The position numbers were made by a program, and so were the translations under genes. This document shows, one piece after another, positions 16,910 to 26,318 of a DNA stretch of 64,000 nt. This DNA is from CAIYHK01 sp964638795 (lineage in GTDB: Bacteria > Actinomycetota > Acidimicrobiia > Acidimicrobiales > Ilumatobacteraceae). The stretch's first letter is position 1; the number at the start of each line of letters is the position of its first letter. Below the pieces are notes generated by a model. That model was not told where the DNA came from. It made no database searches and was given only the letters and a program-made list of their open reading frames with translations. The stretch lies in contig CAZXAX010000001.1 of assembly GCA_964638795.1 (NCBI GenBank), forward strand, positions 8,620 through 72,619, read 5' to 3'.

Positions 16910-18007
16910 ATGTATCCAGTCGAATTCACAACTGAAGCCACCGATGGAACCGCCCGCGCAGGCACAGCGAAGACCGCACAGGGCGAATACACAACTCCAT
17001 GTTTCATGCCGGTTGGAACTCGCGGTGCGATCAAGTATCTGAGTGCAACCGACTACGAAACACTCGGTGCTCAAATCGTTCTGGGTAACACCTATCACTT
17101 GATGCTGCGACCCGGAGCAGACACCGTCGCTGCCTTTGGTGGTCTTGGAAAGTTTGCGGGTTGGAATGGGCTGACCCTCACAGATTCCGGCGGATTTCAG
17201 GTGTTTTCACTTGATCCAAAAGTGGACGACGATGGTGTTACTTTCAAATCCACTTACGACGGCTCGATGCACCGCTTCACCGCAGAGATTGCCGTCGATG
17301 TGCAGCAAAAACTTGGAGCCACTATTCAGATGGTGCTCGATGTATGTCCAGCGTTGCCAGCGCCAGAGGCCACTGTGCGCCTTGCGATGCGAAGAACAGC
17401 TGAATGGGCAGAGCGTGCACGCGAATCACATTCGCGTGATGATCAGAGCCTGTTTGGAATTGTCCAAGGTGGAATTTCGCCTGAGTTGCGTACTGAGAGT
17501 GCACGCCACACAGCAAGTTTGGAATTTGACGGTTACGGGATCGGTGGCCTAAGCGTTGGTGAATCACGCACCGATATGTTGCCAGCATTGCGGGCCGCAC
17601 TCGCAGAGTTGCCAATTAACAGACCCCGCTATTTGATGGGAGTTGGCGACCCAGCATCTCTAGTTGAAGCAGTGGGACTCGGTGTTGACCAATTCGACTG
17701 CGTTTTACAGAGTCGTCTTGGTCGCCACGGAACGGCTCTCACAACGGCAGGCAAAGTGCAGGTCAAGAACGCCAAGTATGCACTCTCCGATGACCCAATT
17801 GATCCGACATGCGGATGTCAAGTCTGTCTGCGCCACAGCGTTGGCTACTTGCGACACTTATTTCAGGTAGGGGAGCCAACAGCCATGCGTCTGCTCACCT
17901 GGCACAACATCGCTTGGACTCTGGATTTGATGGGGCAAATGAGGGCCGCCATTTTTGCAGGGCAATTTGAGGCTTTGCGCAGGTCTGTGCTCGAGGTCTG
18001 GGGCTAG
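16910..18007 (+). CDS. tgt: tRNA-guanine transglycosylase
   Basis: Exchanges G34 for preQ1 in tRNAs with GUN anticodons. It has 365 residues with the TIM-barrel motifs TLTDSGGFQVFSL (Asp92), FGIVQGG and the nucleophile-region QFDCV (Asp263). Zinc ligands are Cys301, Cys303, Cys306 (CGCQVC) and His332 (WHN). After FDCV the usual LPTR is LQSR, followed by LGRHG, a small departure in a tRNA-binding segment. The TAG stop overlaps a candidate yajC promoter hexamer. Confidence 0.95.
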   Translation: MYPVEFTTEATDGTARAGTAKTAQGEYTTPCFMPVGTRGAIKYLSATDYETLGAQIVLGNTYHLMLRPGADTVAAFGGLGKFAGWNGLTLTDSGGFQVFSLDPKVDDDGVTFKSTYDGSMHRFTAEIAVDVQQKLGATIQMVLDVCPALPAPEATVRLAMRRTAEWAERARESHSRDDQSLFGIVQGGISPELRTESARHTASLEFDGYGIGGLSVGESRTDMLPALRAALAELPINRPRYLMGVGDPASLVEAVGLGVDQFDCVLQSRLGRHGTALTTAGKVQVKNAKYALSDDPIDPTCGCQVCLRHSVGYLRHLFQVGEPTAMRLLTWHNIAWTLDLMGQMRAAIFAGQFEALRRSVLEVWG

Positions 18008-18020
18008 GCTTTCGGGTCTA
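18005..18020 (+). promoter_or_regulatory. Possible leaderless promoter for yajC-secDF
   Basis: TAGGCT (18005-18010) begins with the tgt stop codon and lies 9 bases before the yajC ATG. No Shine-Dalgarno is seen before the start. Confidence 0.35.
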
Positions 18021-18379
18021 TGTCAACCCTCGTAATTCTCGGTGAAACAACAAACGACAGTGGCGGTAGTGGTTTCGCATCAATCATTTTCTTTGCCCTC
18101 ATTTTCGTGGCGATGTACTTCTTACTGCTGCGTCCCCAGCGTCGTCGGATGAAAGAAGCACAGTTGTTGCAAAAGTCGATTGAGGTCGGTGACGAGGTTC
18201 TTTTGACCTCTGGGATCATCGGGTTTATCGATGCGATTGACGGTGATGTGCTTTGGATATCGATTGCAGATGACGTGACGATTCGTTGCACTCGTGGGTC
18301 GATTGCGCGCAAGATCGACCCAACCGTTGAACCTGCGGGTGGCAATCCTGCGGCTACGGAGTCAGACGACCAAGACTGA
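18020..18379 (+). CDS. yajC: Preprotein translocase subunit YajC
   Basis: Small accessory membrane protein of the SecDF complex. The 119-residue product has one transmembrane helix (about 22-36, IIFFALIFVAMYFLLL) followed directly by the conserved RPQRRRMKEAQ. A cytoplasmic beta-rich domain follows (SIEVGDEVLLTSGIIGFI) with an acidic tail. Its stop overlaps the secD start by one base (TGATG). Confidence 0.94.
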   Translation: MSTLVILGETTNDSGGSGFASIIFFALIFVAMYFLLLRPQRRRMKEAQLLQKSIEVGDEVLLTSGIIGFIDAIDGDVLWISIADDVTIRCTRGSIARKIDPTVEPAGGNPAATESDDQD

Positions 18380-19863
18380 TGCGTCGTCGACAGATCATCA
18401 CGCTGATCACGATTCTCGTGGTCGCCTTTGGCTCACTTGCCGCCAACCTCATAGCCGGCAACAGTCCCTCGCTTGGCCTTGACCTGCAAGGTGGCGCATC
18501 GGTGACCCTTGAGCCACGTGAAAAAGCTGAGAGCGAAGCAATCGACGTGGCCGTTGAAATCATTCGCAAGCGCGTGGACTCAATTGGTGTGGCTGAACCC
18601 GAGATCATTCGCCAAGGTGACACAGTTGTGGTGAACCTGCCTGGTGTTAAGGACCAGGAAAGTGCGTTGAATATCGTGGGTCGTACCGGTGAAGTGCAGT
18701 TGCGTCCCGTGATTGCAATGAGTCTTGGTGACGCAACCACCACGACAACCGCGGCTCCGAGCACCAGCGCACCTGCGGCATCCTCAACTCTGCCCAGTGA
18801 GACGTCCACTAGTACGACTACTACTACAACTACGACGACAACCACGACCACGACGGTTCCCACCACAACCACCACGTTGCCTGAAAATGAAGGCGGCGTT
18901 GATGCAGCACTACCGGCCGAATTGTCGGACAAAGACGGTTATCTGTATTCACTTGGCCCATCAGGTGGTTCAGGTGAGGTATTCAAAAACGATGCCAAAG
19001 CAGACATCAGCAGTGGCAGTTGGGTAGTTGTAGTCAGTTTGCGCAGTGGCGCCGAGGGCACCGACAAGTGGAATGCACTTGCTGCGCAGTGCTTTGATCG
19101 CACAGCCAGTTGTCCGAGTGGACAGTTAGCGATCGTCCTTGACGGTTTGGTTATCTCGGCACCCACGGTCCAAGAGCGCCAGTTCACTGGGGGCAGTGTT
19201 CAGATCACGGGCGACTTTAAAGAAAAAGAAGCAAAAGATCTCGCCAAGATCTTGCAGTTTGGTGCCGTGCCTGTGCGCTTTAACACTCCAACTGCACAGA
19301 CCGTGTCTGCAACGCTCGGTAAGGACTCGCTGAATGCAGCATTGCTATCGGGCCTAGTAGGCGTGCTGCTGGTCTTGTTGTTCCTCGTTCTCTATTACGG
19401 TCGACTAGCGCTAATTGTGGTTTTGGGTCTCGGGGTCTCGGGCTCGATTTTGTGGAGTGTGATTTCGCTTTTGTCGCAAACCAATGGCCTGGCCCTCACA
19501 CTCTCGGGTGCTGCTGGAATAATTGTGTCAATTGGTGTCACGGTGGACTCTTACGTGGTCTTTTTTGAACGGCTCAAAGACGAAGTGCGCTCAGGTAAGA
19601 CTCTGCGCAATTCAGCACAGCGTGGTTTTGACTCGGCTTGGAAAACGATTTTGGCGGCAGACACCGTGTCATTGCTTGGAGCCTTGGTGCTTTGGTATCT
19701 GACGGTTGGGTCCGTGCGTGGATTTGCGTTCTTCTTGGGGCTCTCCACCTTGTGCGACATGATTGTGGCTTACTACTTCACTCGCCCTGCAGTAGTGCTC
19801 ATCTCAAAAGCTGGATTTATGAACCGTGGCAAGCAATTCGGTATTGAGGCGGCAACATCATGA
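18379..19863 (+). CDS. secD: Protein translocase subunit SecD with poly-Thr insert
   Basis: Uses the proton gradient with SecF to complete export through SecYEG. The 494-residue protein has the N-terminal helix, GLDLQGGASVTL motif, a first periplasmic domain, and six-helix membrane region. The functional helix is SIGVTVDSYVVFFERLKDE. Residues about 116-170 form a low-complexity Thr/Ser/Pro linker with 14 consecutive Thr (codons 146-159, bases 18814-18855) and a second run of five. The Thr codons are mixed, so this is not a simple DNA triplet repeat. Coupled to secF by ATGA. Confidence 0.95.
   Translation: MRRRQIITLITILVVAFGSLAANLIAGNSPSLGLDLQGGASVTLEPREKAESEAIDVAVEIIRKRVDSIGVAEPEIIRQGDTVVVNLPGVKDQESALNIVGRTGEVQLRPVIAMSLGDATTTTTAAPSTSAPAASSTLPSETSTSTTTTTTTTTTTTTTVPTTTTTLPENEGGVDAALPAELSDKDGYLYSLGPSGGSGEVFKNDAKADISSGSWVVVVSLRSGAEGTDKWNALAAQCFDRTASCPSGQLAIVLDGLVISAPTVQERQFTGGSVQITGDFKEKEAKDLAKILQFGAVPVRFNTPTAQTVSATLGKDSLNAALLSGLVGVLLVLLFLVLYYGRLALIVVLGLGVSGSILWSVISLLSQTNGLALTLSGAAGIIVSIGVTVDSYVVFFERLKDEVRSGKTLRNSAQRGFDSAWKTILAADTVSLLGALVLWYLTVGSVRGFAFFLGLSTLCDMIVAYYFTRPAVVLISKAGFMNRGKQFGIEAATS
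18814..18855 (+). repeat. Fourteen consecutive Thr codons in secD
   Basis: All four ACN codons are used in irregular order, so selection for a Thr-rich linker is more likely than recent slippage. Five more Thr codons follow after Val-Pro. Confidence 0.95.
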
Positions 19864-21032
19864 GTGATGCAATGAACGAAGAATTTGGCACAGTGCGTCG
19901 CTCAATCTGGTCTCGTCTGTATCACGGTGAGACAACATTCGATTTCGTAGGCAAACGCTGGTACGGATTCGGTTTGTCGTTGATCGTGATTGTGTTGACA
20001 CTCGTATCACTGTTCACGAAGGGTTTGAATCTAGGAATCGACTTCGAGGGTGGTGTTGCATGGGAAGTTCCTGCAAAGACACTCACAATCGATGGCGCAA
20101 AAGCGGTCCTTGAGGAAAATGGAATTAATGCCGACCAAGCAAAGGTGCAAACCCTTTCTGGATCTGATGGCGATCGCTTGCGTATTCAAGTTGGAGACCA
20201 ACCCGAAGATGTTGCCGCCAAAGTTCAAGAAGGGTTAGCTAAAGCTGCCAGCGAAGGCGGCACTGAAGTCAGTGTTTCTGAGGTATCCCGGGCCGCGGTC
20301 AGCTCGTCGTGGGGTAGAAGTATCACCGAGAAGGCGATCCGAGCGCTGATTGTGTTCTTTGTTTTGGTGTCGCTCTATATCGCTTGGCGTTTTGAATGGC
20401 GTATGGCGATCTCGGCAATCGTGGCAATGGCTCATGACGTTCTGGTGTCCGTGGGCGTTTACTCGATACTCGGCTTTGAAGTCACTCCTGCAACCGTGGT
20501 CGCGTTCCTTACCATCCTTGGATTCTCGCTCTACGACACCATCGTGGTGTTTGACAAGGTGCATGAGAATGCAAAGCGATTCTCAGGGGCCAAAGTCTCA
20601 TATGCGGATATCACGAATTTGTCAATGAATCAGGTTTTGATGCGTTCGCTTAACACTTCGTTGGCGGCGGTGTTGCCTGTGCTGTCGTTGTTGATCTTGG
20701 GTTCGGGAGTGATGGGTGCGGTGGCGTTGCGGGAGTTCGCACTTGCCTTGCTTGTAGGTATGGCCACTGGTGCTTACTCGTCGATTTATATCGCTACCCC
20801 ACTGGTCTGCATCCTGAAGGAGCGCTCAGGCAAATACGCCGCTCTCCGCGGCGAACGCTCATTGGGTGAAGATATGACTCGACTCGCAGTTGTTGGAACC
20901 GCTTCACGCCATCGCAACGAGCCAAAGGTTATTGAGCGCAGTCCTCGTGAGACTCAGTCGGCGGCCAGTTCCACGCTGGTTGAAGCTGCACTCACGCACC
21001 CCCCACGGCCACGAAAGAAGAAGCGCCGCTAG
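19860..21032 (+). CDS. secF: Protein translocase subunit SecF
   Basis: Partner of SecD in the membrane. It has 390 residues: N-terminal helix, NLGIDFEGGVAWEV motif, periplasmic domain, then a helical bundle containing FLTILGFSLYDTIVVFDKVHEN. The cytoplasmic tail is long and ends in a basic run (PPRPRKKKRR). The gene starts inside the secD stop (ATGA); its TAG stop overlaps a candidate rel promoter hexamer. Confidence 0.95.
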   Translation: MSDAMNEEFGTVRRSIWSRLYHGETTFDFVGKRWYGFGLSLIVIVLTLVSLFTKGLNLGIDFEGGVAWEVPAKTLTIDGAKAVLEENGINADQAKVQTLSGSDGDRLRIQVGDQPEDVAAKVQEGLAKAASEGGTEVSVSEVSRAAVSSSWGRSITEKAIRALIVFFVLVSLYIAWRFEWRMAISAIVAMAHDVLVSVGVYSILGFEVTPATVVAFLTILGFSLYDTIVVFDKVHENAKRFSGAKVSYADITNLSMNQVLMRSLNTSLAAVLPVLSLLILGSGVMGAVALREFALALLVGMATGAYSSIYIATPLVCILKERSGKYAALRGERSLGEDMTRLAVVGTASRHRNEPKVIERSPRETQSAASSTLVEAALTHPPRPRKKKRR

Positions 21033-21042
21033 GCTCATGTCA
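21030..21042 (+). promoter_or_regulatory. Possible leaderless promoter for rel
   Basis: TAGGCT (21030-21035) begins with the secF stop codon and is 6 bases from the rel ATG. No Shine-Dalgarno separates them. Confidence 0.4.
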
Positions 21043-23249
21043 TGGCCACAGCGGACCGCGTACTCCCATGGAGGCGAGTCAACGCAGCGCCCCAAGAGGA
21101 CCTCGCTCCACTAATCGCTAGTTATCGTCGCCGTCATCCGAAGGCAAATGTCCAGGTGATTACGCGCGCTTATGAGAGTGCTCGAACCGCCCACCGTGAT
21201 CAAACGCGATCAAGCGGTGAGTCCTACATCAACCATCCACTCGCTGTTGCTCGTATCGTTGCCGAACTCGGGCTGGATGAAACGACCATTGCTGCTGCGC
21301 TGCTGCACGATGCGGTTGAGGACACTGAACTCACAATTGAACAAGTTCAGCAGGAATTTGGTGCTGAGGTCGCCTCAATTGTTGACGGTGTTACCAAACT
21401 CGATCGGTTGCAGTTCGACTCACGCGAGGCCCAGCAAGCAGCAACGATGCGCAAGATGCTCGTTGCAATGGCGCGTGATCTTCGAGTGTTGATCATCAAA
21501 CTCGCCGACCGTCTACACAACATGCGAACCATTGCAGCAATGCCAGCGGATAAGCAACGACGCATTGCTCAAGAAACCATGGACATCTATGCGCCATTGG
21601 CTCATCGATTGGGGATGCAGGAACTGAAACAGCAACTCGAAGACCTGTCGTTTGCGGCCCTATTCCCCAAGCGCTACTCCGAACTTGACAATCTCGTGTT
21701 CACTAGAACGCCGGAGCGTGACGTTTATCTAGCGAGCATGATTGCCGAGATTCAATCACGGCTTAACTCATTGCGAATCACTGCCGAGGTCACGGGTCGC
21801 GGAAAGCACATGTGGAGCATCTACGAAAAGATGGTGCAGCGAGGCAAAGAATTTGATGAGATCTTTGACCTTGTGGCGGTACGAATCATCGTGGATTCGG
21901 TGAAGGATTGTTATGGGGCACTGGGATGCATCCACGGTCAGTGGAAGCCGGTGGTGGGTCGGTTTAAGGACTACATCGCAATGCCCAAGTTCAATCTCTA
22001 CCAGTCACTCCACACCACGGTCATTGGCCCCCAAGGCAAGCCACTGGAAGTTCAGATCCGCACTCGAGACATGCACAATCGGGCTGAATGGGGTGTCGCT
22101 GCTCACTGGTCCTACAAGGAAGGGTCAGGCGGTGAAATTGATTGGCTGGATCGCATCGTTGATTGGCAGACCGACCTAGATGATCCAACCCAGTTCCTCG
22201 AAGACCTGCGGACCGACCTCGATCAGGACGAACTTTTTGTATTCACTCCGAAAGGTCGAGTCATTTCGCTGCCTATTGGTGGGACCCCAGTTGATTTTGC
22301 GTACGCCGTTCACACCGAGGTTGGTCACAAGTGCGCGGGAGCAAAAGTTAACGGTCGGTTGGTGGCTCTCGACACGGTCTTGCAATCGGGTGACACATGC
22401 GAGATCGTCACTGCAAAAGACGACACAATCGGACCTTCGGCGGATTGGTTGGGTTTTGTGAAGTCGCCGCGCGCGAAGAACAAGATCAAGCAGTGGTTCT
22501 CGCGGGAACGCCGAGACGAGATGATTGAACGCGGTATGGACGCTCTCAACAAAGAGTTCCGCCGCCTTTCGCTTCCATTGCACACGATCTGGGACTCTGA
22601 CGCACTGGCGACCGAAGTTGCCGAAGCGAAATTCAGCGACATCGATGCGCTCTTGGTGAGCATCGGTGAGGGTCAGACGTCGGCACGAGCTGTAGCGCAA
22701 CGAATATTCAAGCGGATGAGTGGCGGCGATGATGAAGAGCAGATCTCTATCGCGCGTCCAACTGATGGTGCTCCGCGTCGGCGTCGGCAGTCCGCCGGCG
22801 TGCATGTGGACGGAATAGACGATGTGTTGGTGCGACTTTCGCGATGCTGTACTCCTGTGCCCGGTGACGAGATTGTTGGTTTTGTCACTAAGGGCAGAGG
22901 GGTGAGTGTCCACCGAGCCGACTGTGCGAACGCCGTTCAGTTGCAGGCGGATATATCAGTCCGCATGATTGAAGTTGAATGGTCGCGCGAACGCTACGAC
23001 ACCACTTTCCGTGCCGGTGTCGAGGTGGTTGCGTTGGATCGTTCGCGTCTCTTGCGTGATGTGGCGAATGCAATCTCTGAGTCGCATGTGAACATCGTTG
23101 CGTGCTCCACCCATACGGGCGGGGATCGTGTCGCCAAAATGCGTTTTGAGTTCGAACTCGCCGATCCGAGCTACCTTGCCGGAATCCTGCGCACCATCAA
23201 GTCCATTGATGGCGTATATGACGCATATCGAATAGTCCCAGGGCGCTGA
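21042..23249 (+). CDS. rel: Bifunctional (p)ppGpp synthetase/hydrolase Rel
   Basis: Makes and degrades the stringent-response alarmone. The 735-residue protein has the HD hydrolase domain (AALLHDAVEDTEL, IKLADRLHNMRTI) and the synthetase domain (GRFKDYIAMPKFNLYQSLHT, EVQIRTRDMHNRAEWGVAAH). A TGS domain (LFVFTPKGRVISLPIGGTPV), zinc-finger-like RCCTPVPGDEI region and C-terminal ACT domain follow. The RFKD form of the synthetase motif marks the bifunctional Rel class rather than monofunctional RelA, and the HD residues are intact. Confidence 0.96.
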   Translation: MATADRVLPWRRVNAAPQEDLAPLIASYRRRHPKANVQVITRAYESARTAHRDQTRSSGESYINHPLAVARIVAELGLDETTIAAALLHDAVEDTELTIEQVQQEFGAEVASIVDGVTKLDRLQFDSREAQQAATMRKMLVAMARDLRVLIIKLADRLHNMRTIAAMPADKQRRIAQETMDIYAPLAHRLGMQELKQQLEDLSFAALFPKRYSELDNLVFTRTPERDVYLASMIAEIQSRLNSLRITAEVTGRGKHMWSIYEKMVQRGKEFDEIFDLVAVRIIVDSVKDCYGALGCIHGQWKPVVGRFKDYIAMPKFNLYQSLHTTVIGPQGKPLEVQIRTRDMHNRAEWGVAAHWSYKEGSGGEIDWLDRIVDWQTDLDDPTQFLEDLRTDLDQDELFVFTPKGRVISLPIGGTPVDFAYAVHTEVGHKCAGAKVNGRLVALDTVLQSGDTCEIVTAKDDTIGPSADWLGFVKSPRAKNKIKQWFSRERRDEMIERGMDALNKEFRRLSLPLHTIWDSDALATEVAEAKFSDIDALLVSIGEGQTSARAVAQRIFKRMSGGDDEEQISIARPTDGAPRRRRQSAGVHVDGIDDVLVRLSRCCTPVPGDEIVGFVTKGRGVSVHRADCANAVQLQADISVRMIEVEWSRERYDTTFRAGVEVVALDRSRLLRDVANAISESHVNIVACSTHTGGDRVAKMRFEFELADPSYLAGILRTIKSIDGVYDAYRIVPGR

Positions 23250-23262
23250 GTAGCCCAGCGTC

Positions 23263-23308
23263 TAGCCTTGGTCGGCGTGGGATGTGTTCCGTACTTGGAA
23301 ATGATTAA
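23263..23308 (+). promoter_or_regulatory. Possible promoter for hisS
   Basis: TAGCCT (23263-23268) lies in the 58-base gap between rel and hisS, which would give a short 5' UTR of about 30 bases. No good -35 was seen. A short inverted repeat (CGCTG 23244-23248, CAGCG 23256-23260) spans the rel stop but has no U-tract, so I do not call it a terminator. Confidence 0.25.
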
Positions 23309-24558
23309 TGGCTGAGTTCCAGACCAGCCCGGGCACCCGCGACATCTTGCACCCTGATTCGGCTCGCTGGCGCGCGTTTAGCGCACGATTTGCTGCCGCT
23401 GCAGAGGCCGCTGGTTTTCACCAGATAATTCCCCCGATGTTTGAAGATCTCGGCGTTTTCCAGCGTCTCGGTGAAGTCACGGATGTTGTGACCAAAGAGA
23501 TGTATGACTTCATGGACAAAGGCGGGCGCCATGTTGCCTTACGTCCCGAGCACACCGCGTCAGTTTGTCGGGCATTTGTCCAGCATCGTCCCACGTTGCC
23601 GTGGCTCGTTTGGTATGCCGGCCCAAACTTTCGTTATGAAAAAGCACAGCAGGGCCGCTATCGACAGTTCGATCAAGTAGGGGTGGAAGCGCTCGGGTCC
23701 AACGATCCGTGGCTTGATGCAGAGATCATTGCGCTTGGATGGAATTTCTTTGCCGGACTCGGACTCAACGGCGTGAAGCTCGTGATGAACAGCCTCGGTG
23801 ACAGTGGAGACCGTGAGCGCTATGTCGAAGTGCTGCGGTCTTATCTATCGGCCAACAGTGGGGGACTCAGTAAAGAAAGTCTTGAAACTCTGTCGCGCAA
23901 TCCTTTGCGAGTCCTCGATTCCAAACGTGAACAGGATGCGCCAATTGTTGCTGGTGCTCCAAGTATCAGCGAGTCGTTGAGCGATGCAGCCAAAGAGCAC
24001 TTCGCCACAGTGTTGAAAGGTCTTGATGCGCTCGGCGTACCGTTCACGGTTAATGATCGACTCGTTCGCGGTCTTGACTACTACCGGCGAACCACTTTTG
24101 AATATGTGTCAACTGCCCTAGATTCAGCACAGAATGCGATCGGTGGTGGTGGTCGTTATGACGGGCTGGTGGAAGATTTGGGAGGCCCCGCAACTCCCGG
24201 CATCGGCTTTGCCCTTGGGTTAGACCGCACGCTTTTGGCCTGCGATGCAGAGGGCGTTTTCTCAGCCCCAATTGTTGGCACTGACGTATTCGTGGTTGAC
24301 ACCACTGGCGGGGCTAACGCCACATCCATAGCCGCCGCACTTCGTAATGCTGGTCACACAGTTGCCAGAGCGTACGACTCTCGCAGCATGAAGTCGCAGA
24401 TGAAACAGGCTGATAAGTCGGGGGCGAAAGTGACCTTAATAGTCGGTGAGTCCGAGGCTGAGACCAATACTGTGATTGTGCGCTCGATGGCCGATGGGGC
24501 TCAGCGCAGTGTCTCGCGAGATTCACTAATTGAAGAATTGAAGAAGGATTTCAAATGA
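23308..24558 (+). CDS. hisS: Histidyl-tRNA synthetase
   Basis: Charges tRNA-His. It has 416 residues: class II catalytic core with motif 2 region WYAGPNFRYEKAQQGRYRQFDQ, the histidine-binding RGLDYYRRTTFEY, and motif 3 region PGIGFALGLDRTLL. An anticodon-binding domain (TDVFVVDTTGG to the end) completes it. Standard length. The end overlaps aspS by ATGA. Confidence 0.95.
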   Translation: MAEFQTSPGTRDILHPDSARWRAFSARFAAAAEAAGFHQIIPPMFEDLGVFQRLGEVTDVVTKEMYDFMDKGGRHVALRPEHTASVCRAFVQHRPTLPWLVWYAGPNFRYEKAQQGRYRQFDQVGVEALGSNDPWLDAEIIALGWNFFAGLGLNGVKLVMNSLGDSGDRERYVEVLRSYLSANSGGLSKESLETLSRNPLRVLDSKREQDAPIVAGAPSISESLSDAAKEHFATVLKGLDALGVPFTVNDRLVRGLDYYRRTTFEYVSTALDSAQNAIGGGGRYDGLVEDLGGPATPGIGFALGLDRTLLACDAEGVFSAPIVGTDVFVVDTTGGANATSIAAALRNAGHTVARAYDSRSMKSQMKQADKSGAKVTLIVGESEAETNTVIVRSMADGAQRSVSRDSLIEELKKDFK

Positions 24559-26318
24559 GCAAGACCGGTCTGCGAACCCACCTCTGCGGGCAGCTGAGGG
24601 CATCAGATGTGGGTACCACAGTCACTGTCTGTGGCTGGGTCGGGAAGCGCCGCGAACACGGTGAACACTTAGCTTTTGTGGATCTCCGTGACCACTCTGG
24701 TGTCTTGCAATGCGTGGTGGATAACTCGGTCGATGTTCGCAGTGAATACGTGGTGCGAATCACTGGAACTGTACGCGCACGACCTGAAGGAACTATCAAT
24801 TCGTCGTTAGTGACCGGCGAGATTGAAATCGGCGACTGCGCAGTTGAAATTCTCAACGCAGCCGAACCGCCGCCGTTCCCGATCGACCAACGAGCCGATG
24901 ATGTTGATGAGAACATTCGTCTTAGGTATCGCTATCTAGATATTCGTCGTGAACGCATGCAGCGCAACATCCGTGTCCGCGCTGCGGTCAACTCTGCGAT
25001 TCGGGCCGCCATGGAGCGCCAGAACTTTGTCGAGGTCGAGACACCGTTTTTGATGCCTTCAACACCAGAAGGTGCACGAGAGTTTCTTGTGCCTTCGCGT
25101 AAAGAGCCGGGTTCGTTCTATGCCTTGCCACAATCGCCACAACTTTGGAAGCAGTTGTTGATGGTGGCTGGGATGGACCGCTATTACCAAATAGCAAGAT
25201 GCTTGCGTGATGAGGACCTGCGCGCCGATCGTCAGTACGAATTCATGCAGCTGGATGCGGAAATGTCCTTTGTTACGCAAGATGATGTGCTCGCAGCCAT
25301 CAGTGAAGCGGTTATGTCTGCCGCCGAGGCCGTCACGGGTGAGCGCCCCCCCGAAATTCAGCGGATCACTTGGCGTGAAGCAATGGAGCGATTCGGTGTT
25401 GACAAGCCTGACCTGCGTTTTGGTCTTGAACTGATTGAGTTGACACAGATTTTTGCATCCACCGAATTCAAAGCGTTCTCAACTGCTGAATCAATCAAAG
25501 GTCTGTGTGTGCGTGCAGGGGAGTACCCCGATACCGCAGCGGCGGGACGCAATCGACTCGATGCTCTGACTGATCGTGCCAAAAAACTAGGAGCAAAGGG
25601 TCTGGTGTGGATGCGTGTACAGGCCGGGGGTCAACTCGATTCGCCAGTGGCAAAGTTCTTGTCCGAAACAGAGATTGCCGCTCTGTTGACTGCAACGGGT
25701 GCTGTTGAGGGTGATCTAATTCTCATGGTTGCCGATTCCTGGCACAACGCATGTGAGGTTCTGGGTCAGTTACGAAACGACATCGGACGCCCACCGGTTC
25801 ACGAGGGCCCTTATCGGTATGTATGGGTGGTTGACTTCCCGTTGTTCGTCGGAGTCGACCCCGTTTCTGGCAAGCCCAAACCGGGGCACCACCCGTTCTG
25901 TCACCCGCATCCTGATGACCTAGACAAATTTGAAACCGATCCGCTGTCCGTGCGAGCGCTCGCTTATGACCTCGTTCTTAATGGTTGGGAGCTCGGTTCG
26001 GGTTCGATTCGGATTCACGAGCCGGAGCTTCAGCGACAGGTGTTCAACCGACTCGGCATTTCAGACGAGGAAGCGGATCGTCGATTTGGGTTCTTCCTTC
26101 AGCCCTTCAAATACGGTGCACCGCCCCATGGTGGTTTTGCATTCGGAATTGACCGGCTCACGGCGATACTCGCAGGCGAAGAGAACATTCGTGAAGTGAT
26201 TGCCTTTCCAAAAACGCAGTCGGGTCTCGATCCAATGACCAACGCACCCACGCAGATTGATGCCAAACAGTTGGCCGAGCTAGGTCTGCGTCCGTTGCCG
26301 CCGCCCAGCAACGCCTAA
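24555..26318 (+). CDS. aspS: Aspartyl-tRNA synthetase (bacterial type)
   Basis: Charges tRNA-Asp, and possibly tRNA-Asn if non-discriminating. The 587-residue protein has an N-terminal OB domain (VTVCGWVGKRREHGEHLAFVDLRDHSG) and the class II core (ETPFLMPSTPEGAREFLVPSR, PQSPQLWKQLLMVAGMDRYY). The RCLRDEDLRADRQYEF motif, a bacterial-specific GAD insertion and a C-terminal motif 3 (FAFGIDRLTAIL) follow. The hisS-aspS pairing is common. rarA begins immediately after its stop. Confidence 0.96.
   Translation: MSKTGLRTHLCGQLRASDVGTTVTVCGWVGKRREHGEHLAFVDLRDHSGVLQCVVDNSVDVRSEYVVRITGTVRARPEGTINSSLVTGEIEIGDCAVEILNAAEPPPFPIDQRADDVDENIRLRYRYLDIRRERMQRNIRVRAAVNSAIRAAMERQNFVEVETPFLMPSTPEGAREFLVPSRKEPGSFYALPQSPQLWKQLLMVAGMDRYYQIARCLRDEDLRADRQYEFMQLDAEMSFVTQDDVLAAISEAVMSAAEAVTGERPPEIQRITWREAMERFGVDKPDLRFGLELIELTQIFASTEFKAFSTAESIKGLCVRAGEYPDTAAAGRNRLDALTDRAKKLGAKGLVWMRVQAGGQLDSPVAKFLSETEIAALLTATGAVEGDLILMVADSWHNACEVLGQLRNDIGRPPVHEGPYRYVWVVDFPLFVGVDPVSGKPKPGHHPFCHPHPDDLDKFETDPLSVRALAYDLVLNGWELGSGSIRIHEPELQRQVFNRLGISDEEADRRFGFFLQPFKYGAPPHGGFAFGIDRLTAILAGEENIREVIAFPKTQSGLDPMTNAPTQIDAKQLAELGLRPLPPPSNA

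Noticed and set aside
18354..18932. 192-codon reverse frame with a long Val run
   Set aside because: The Val run is the antisense reading of the secD Thr codons.
22176..22913. 245-codon reverse frame inside rel
   Set aside because: Opposite a complete rel gene with clear family motifs; no recognisable protein and no ribosome site.
23244..23260. Short inverted repeat at the rel stop as a terminator
   Set aside because: Five-base stem without a U-tract.
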